From NCBI GenBank assembly GCA_900088475.1, contig FLMG01000352.1:1-23905 (forward strand): a stretch of 23,905 bases of DNA, written 5' to 3'. The stretch is from Hyphochytrium catenoides. Lineage: Eukaryota; Sar; Hyphochytriomycetes; Hyphochytriales; Hyphochytriaceae. This document shows positions 20,617 through 23,905 of this stretch, piece after piece (the stretch's first letter is position 1; every line of letters starts with the position of its first letter). The notes below the pieces were generated by a model. The model made no database searches, was not told the origin of the DNA, and worked only from the letters and a program-made list of their open reading frames with translations. A program made the translations under genes and the position numbers.

Positions 20617-22585
20617 TTATATGGGAACTCCTGGGAGCCGCCCGGTGTTCCGTCTACTCCTGATGTTACCGCTCAGCATGGCAGTCAGTGAACGGTCTAG
20701 CACGTCCTCTTCTGAATTCATCCTTGTTAGCGTCGGCGTCACCGCCCGGCCAGTGCTAGTACTAGAGGTCAACGCGATGTTACCAGCCGTCAGTTCCTTC
20801 CAGAGGCATTGCTGAAACACCGTCGTGAGAGAACGAGCAGAGGCTACAAAGACGACAAAAGTCTGCGAGAACGCATCGAGAGAGAACATGGAGCCTCTTT
20901 CGCTGTGACTCCTCAGGCCTGTCACCAACACCGTCGCCCGAGACACTTTTCTCAGCATCCCATTTCCATGGCGAGAACTACTACTGCGGCGTCGCGTCTC
21001 ACCGCCAATGGGTGAAAGTGATCCTTCCTGAGAAGACGAAAGGCTGAGCGAGCTCCTCTGCCGGAAAGAGCTTGGAGAAGACGGTGGACTCTCAAGCCCA
21101 GCTCCCACGAGGCCTGAAGACCTATGCACAGCTAATAACTTAACTTTTTGGCCCATCTCTCATGCCACGTTGAGTCTCTCACCTCTGTAACGACATCTCC
21201 ATCTCGGTAGTCTTGGCATTGGCTCGCCCCATCAGAATATCCATTGATGTCCTTGGACGACATTCAATGCTTATTAAGCACTTCACGGTTTACTGACAGC
21301 AGATTGACTTTACCTGTATGCCAGCTCTTTTGACTGCTGCAAGATGAGGCATAGCATTTCCATAGACCTGAAAAGTCGCGTCACTTCCTCCGCGTTGCTG
21401 GCTGCAAGAGTAAAACAGCGCGCAAGGTTAGAAGCATGACTAGAAAAGTTCAATGGTTCAATCGATACACACCGTATTGTTCTGCTGCCATATGAACGAC
21501 CTCCTGTGGATCAATCTCCGCTGACGTGACCTTGGCTGGCACCTGTGACAGGAACAAGACCAGGATGTAAGAATACTCTGAGTCACAAAGCATTGGGGAC
21601 TATGGAAGGGGTTCTGTACCGGGCACAACCGAGCGGTTAGCTTGCATCCAAAGGCGCTGATGAGTTTGTTCGCCGGAACACCAGCCACAGTGCTCACCTA
21701 AACAGAACAAAGTCCAGAATCAGAGGAACATCATGCAATAACGTCATTCCAACCTACCAAGACACTGCGATTCCGAAGACTTCCTTTAACTTCGTTGGCC
21801 AAGCGGATAAGTTGGTTAGGAGGAACAGCGACGAATACTACGTGCGATAGCTCCACTAGCTGGCACCGTCCAAAAGAGACACGCCTGTTAACTCATCGTC
21901 TATGGACAAAGACAAACAAGACGATCAGTCACAGCACCTGTGAGCTGTTGGTATAGCAATTGACGCCCATCTCCTGGTACTTAGCAAGCTTCGACTGCGT
22001 CCTACAGGAAAGATGGAGGTACTGGGCCGAGATGCCTGGGGATAAAGAACAGAATGTGGCATAAGGGAGGGATTCTTATTGGCCATCGTGGTCAAGTGTG
22101 GAGTTTACAGCTTTTAGACTCCTCACCATGAGAAAGAAGTGTTTCTAGAATGGCGGTGCCAACATCTCCCGCCCCGATGATACCGATAGAACATTCTTTC
22201 TGCGCAGTCTGGCCAAAGAGTTGTAACGGGTAAGAAACAGCTGCCAGGACAGAAATATTTTAACTGAAGTAGCTTGAGAAGCTTGCCTTTGTCTTGTTGT
22301 ACACGCCCAGGATGCAGAACGTGACGAATGTCGCCTGATAACCAATGATCTGAAGGGTTTAGACGTCATGGTAAGAGATACGGTCCGGGCGGGTAAGAGG
22401 AGCTACGAGGAACTTGCCTGAATACATCTCTTTCGACGCAAGTACATATCTTTAATGTGCGGCGCCAGAGTTTCCGGCCCCGAGAGGCACACGTTTCTAA
22501 GTAACTCATTCACTAGCTCGTCATCGGACCGTTTAGGAAGCGCTGCTGCAGATGAGTTCGAGATCTGCACCTTTAGCAGGTCCAT
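20617..22585 (-). CDS. NADP-binding oxidoreductase, pyrroline-5-carboxylate reductase/NOXRED1-like, 10 exons, 440 aa
   Basis: My model, minus strand: exons 22418-22585, 22287-22349, 22127-22208, 21938-22035, 21758-21859, 21620-21697, 21473-21542, 21314-21401, 21183-21251 and 20617-21121. All phases fit (1323 nt, 440 codons plus stop). Residues 1-77 are an N-terminal extension. A Rossmann fold follows, with GAGDVG at 89-94 after a beta strand (IGII). SCRT (114-117) is placed like the NADP-phosphate loop, EMGVNCYTNS (126-135) follows, then the strand VVFVAVPPNQL (144-154) and VSTVAGVP (172-179). This order matches the P5C reductase superfamily and, with the N-terminal extension and PP/PNQL strand, most resembles vertebrate NOXRED1, whose substrate is unknown. 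Residues 221-272 are helical. Exon 10 adds a Ser/Arg-rich linker (about 274-330) and a divergent tail. Exons 1-8 are well supported; exon 9 is weaker. Exon 10 could alternatively start its own frame at the ATG at 21156. Confidence 0.8.
22209..22286 (-). other. Intron 2 of the oxidoreductase gene, GC-AG type (78 nt)
   Basis: The donor reads ACAAAG|GCAAGC and the phase-compatible acceptor CTTTGGCCAG|ACTGCG. An upstream acceptor (GTCCTGGCAG) would give the wrong phase for the Rossmann motif. Read-through meets TAA within nine codons. Confidence 0.6.
22350..22417 (-). other. Intron 1 of the oxidoreductase gene, GC-AG type (68 nt)
   Basis: The donor reads ATTCAG|GCAAGT, a textbook GC donor, and the acceptor AAACCCTTCAG|ATC. 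Reading through meets TAG within five codons. No usable GT donor is seen nearby. Confidence 0.65.
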
Positions 22586-23699
22586 TGCGATGGAAACCCT
22601 TCCTAGGCCATTCGGTTCCAGGACCCAAAGCTATCTTGCAAGCATTTGGTGGGACATGCTACGCGAGGGTAATAAGGCGCAGACAGAGTTCAGAAGCTTC
22701 ATCTTTCAAAAAGAGATAGATCAAATCTGCTACACGGTTGCTCAATGGAGGCGGCAATCAGCATCTATGACGGACAGGGAACTGCAGCAGTACTGGTGGC
22801 TTGGCGCGGGAGCTGCAGCAGCTGCAGCGCCCAAACAGCGGGTCATTAGACGAGAGCTTCCCCTTCTCATCAGCATTCAATTCTCATCAGCTCATCATCA
22901 GCCATCAAAGATCAAACGGCGCCGGTCAACTAACCACCTTCTTTCCATACTGTAGGTACGCGTCACTGCGCCGGCCTCCTCTCCTAATATTACCTTAGGC
23001 CTGCGGCGGACTGGAAGAGAAGCGAAAGGACACAACCAGCAGGCAAAATGAGGGAGAGGAGAATAGCCATTCTGGTATATTCCTACACTCTATTCTAAAT
23101 CAGTCCGATGGGAACGAAGAGATGGTCTGTGAAGTTGAAGTGCCAGGAAAGGTTTCAAGAGATTGCTTCTACTGGGAAACATTCCATTACCTTTTACCCT
23201 TGGTAGAGGTGGGAACATTTCAGCGCTCAATGGGACCAGGGACATCAATGTTTCAGAAGCTCGCCTTTCTTATAGAGCCAGCGGGCCGACTGCGGGACTC
23301 TGTCAGGCACTTTGCCTCTGTCTCCTCTGTCGACTCTCCCTCTTGTCTTGCATTGGCGCTGTCCCGGTCACAGGAAGAAGGCGTAGAGACAGATGCCGCA
23401 GAGAGTGGGCAATAACCCCGCCGCGCTGCCAGAGCCTGGACTGCGGTTCTGGTGCGGCAGAGCTCAAGTGTTGTTTGCGCGCACCTCCTACTTCACTACT
23501 ACGTGTATGATAGAAAAGTGGATCTTCCTGGGATGTGCATTTATCAACTTTCCAAGCGTAAGCAACGACGTAGCTAAGAACCTCTATCCTCCTCCTTACG
23601 GACAATCCAGTGTTGTCGCTCTTGCGGTGAGCCAGAGTCGAAAGCAAGAGCAGCTCTCAGGACAACAGCAGACCAAGGACTAAGGTGCCAGACATCAAG
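22586..23699. other. Divergent intergenic region between the oxidoreductase and right-edge genes
   Basis: This 1.1-kb gap should hold both promoters. Overlapping short open frames on each strand show no domain. A plus-strand frame ending at 23683, just before the right-edge start, may lie in its 5' leader. A small GCTGCAGC repeat occurs near 22809-22826. I see nothing else. Confidence 0.5.
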
Positions 23700-23905
23700 A
23701 TGCCACGACAATCGAGAAGCCAGACAACGAATGCACCGCTTTTCATGGCAGCGGCCGCCCTCATGCTGGCGCTAGTCTCCATGTGGACTCATGCGGCAGA
23801 GGCAATTGGACCAGGAGGGAATGGCACAAGCAATTTACAGTCATCGTGGCCAGAGAAGTGCATAATCGGGTGCGCTGCTGGGCTGACAGTCTGCATTCTC
23901 GTGCA
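23700..23905 (+). CDS. N-terminal part of a secreted or membrane protein (cut by the window edge)
   Basis: The first 68 codons are visible from the ATG at 23700. They show a signal sequence: a polar/basic n-region (MPRQSRSQTT), a hydrophobic core at about residues 13-29 and a likely cut after AEA at residue 35. A short Gly/Asn/Ser stretch with an N-G-T sequon at 41-43 follows, then a second hydrophobic segment with three cysteines (CIIGCAAGLTVC, 54-65). That segment could be a membrane span or a buried Cys-rich core. The family is unrecognised and later introns are possible. The gene is divergent from the oxidoreductase gene. Confidence 0.6.
   Translation, partial: MPRQSRSQTTNAPLFMAAAALMLALVSMWTHAAEAIGPGGNGTSNLQSSWPEKCIIGCAAGLTVCILV

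Noticed and set aside
1-23905. CRISPR array, tRNA, rRNA, transposase or viral genes
   Set aside because: I looked for regularly spaced repeats, tRNA TPsiC-like boxes, integrase or polymerase motifs and found none; the window reads as ordinary eukaryotic nuclear DNA.

Overview
The window is nuclear DNA from a eukaryote, most likely a unicellular protist. Two genes are broken by short spliceosomal introns (60-91 nt). One protein carries a Tubby domain, a eukaryote-specific fold. I see no bacterial ribosome-binding sites or operons, and the gaps between genes are long, pyrimidine-rich and dotted with microsatellites (a CTG tract and a TC tract). The lineage cannot be fixed from the sequence. A secreted protein with an RRLLL motif some 50 residues after its signal sequence would fit an alveolate such as a coccidian or chromerid, but that is inference.

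Five loci can be supported. (1) 2230-4303, minus: an unrecognised, cysteine-free, secreted, helix-rich protein with at least one intron. (2) 11736-14648, plus: a 970-residue intronless LEA-like protein built on a strict 11-residue register. (3) 15610-17334, minus: an intronless 574-residue protein joining a RING-like finger, a TRAF-type zinc finger and a complete C-terminal Tubby domain. (4) 20617-22585, minus: a ten-exon gene for an NADP-binding oxidoreductase of the pyrroline-5-carboxylate reductase/NOXRED1 kind, reconstructed here from splice sites. (5) 23700 to the right edge, plus: the start of a secreted or membrane protein.

Layout: genes 2 and 3 converge across about 960 bp, genes 4 and 5 diverge across about 1.1 kb, and a 7.4-kb stretch between genes 1 and 2 has no convincing gene. 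That stretch holds a 16-bp perfect inverted repeat, a 27-bp tandem repeat, one weak candidate exon and the CTG tract. The genes do not form an obvious pathway. The LEA protein suggests tolerance of desiccation or osmotic stress. The RING-Tubby protein suggests ubiquitin ligation tied to phosphoinositide membranes. Genes 1 and 5 belong to the secretory pathway. The most novel item is the RING/TRAF-finger/Tubby fusion, followed by the register-locked LEA protein and the oxidoreductase gene with two successive GC-AG introns.
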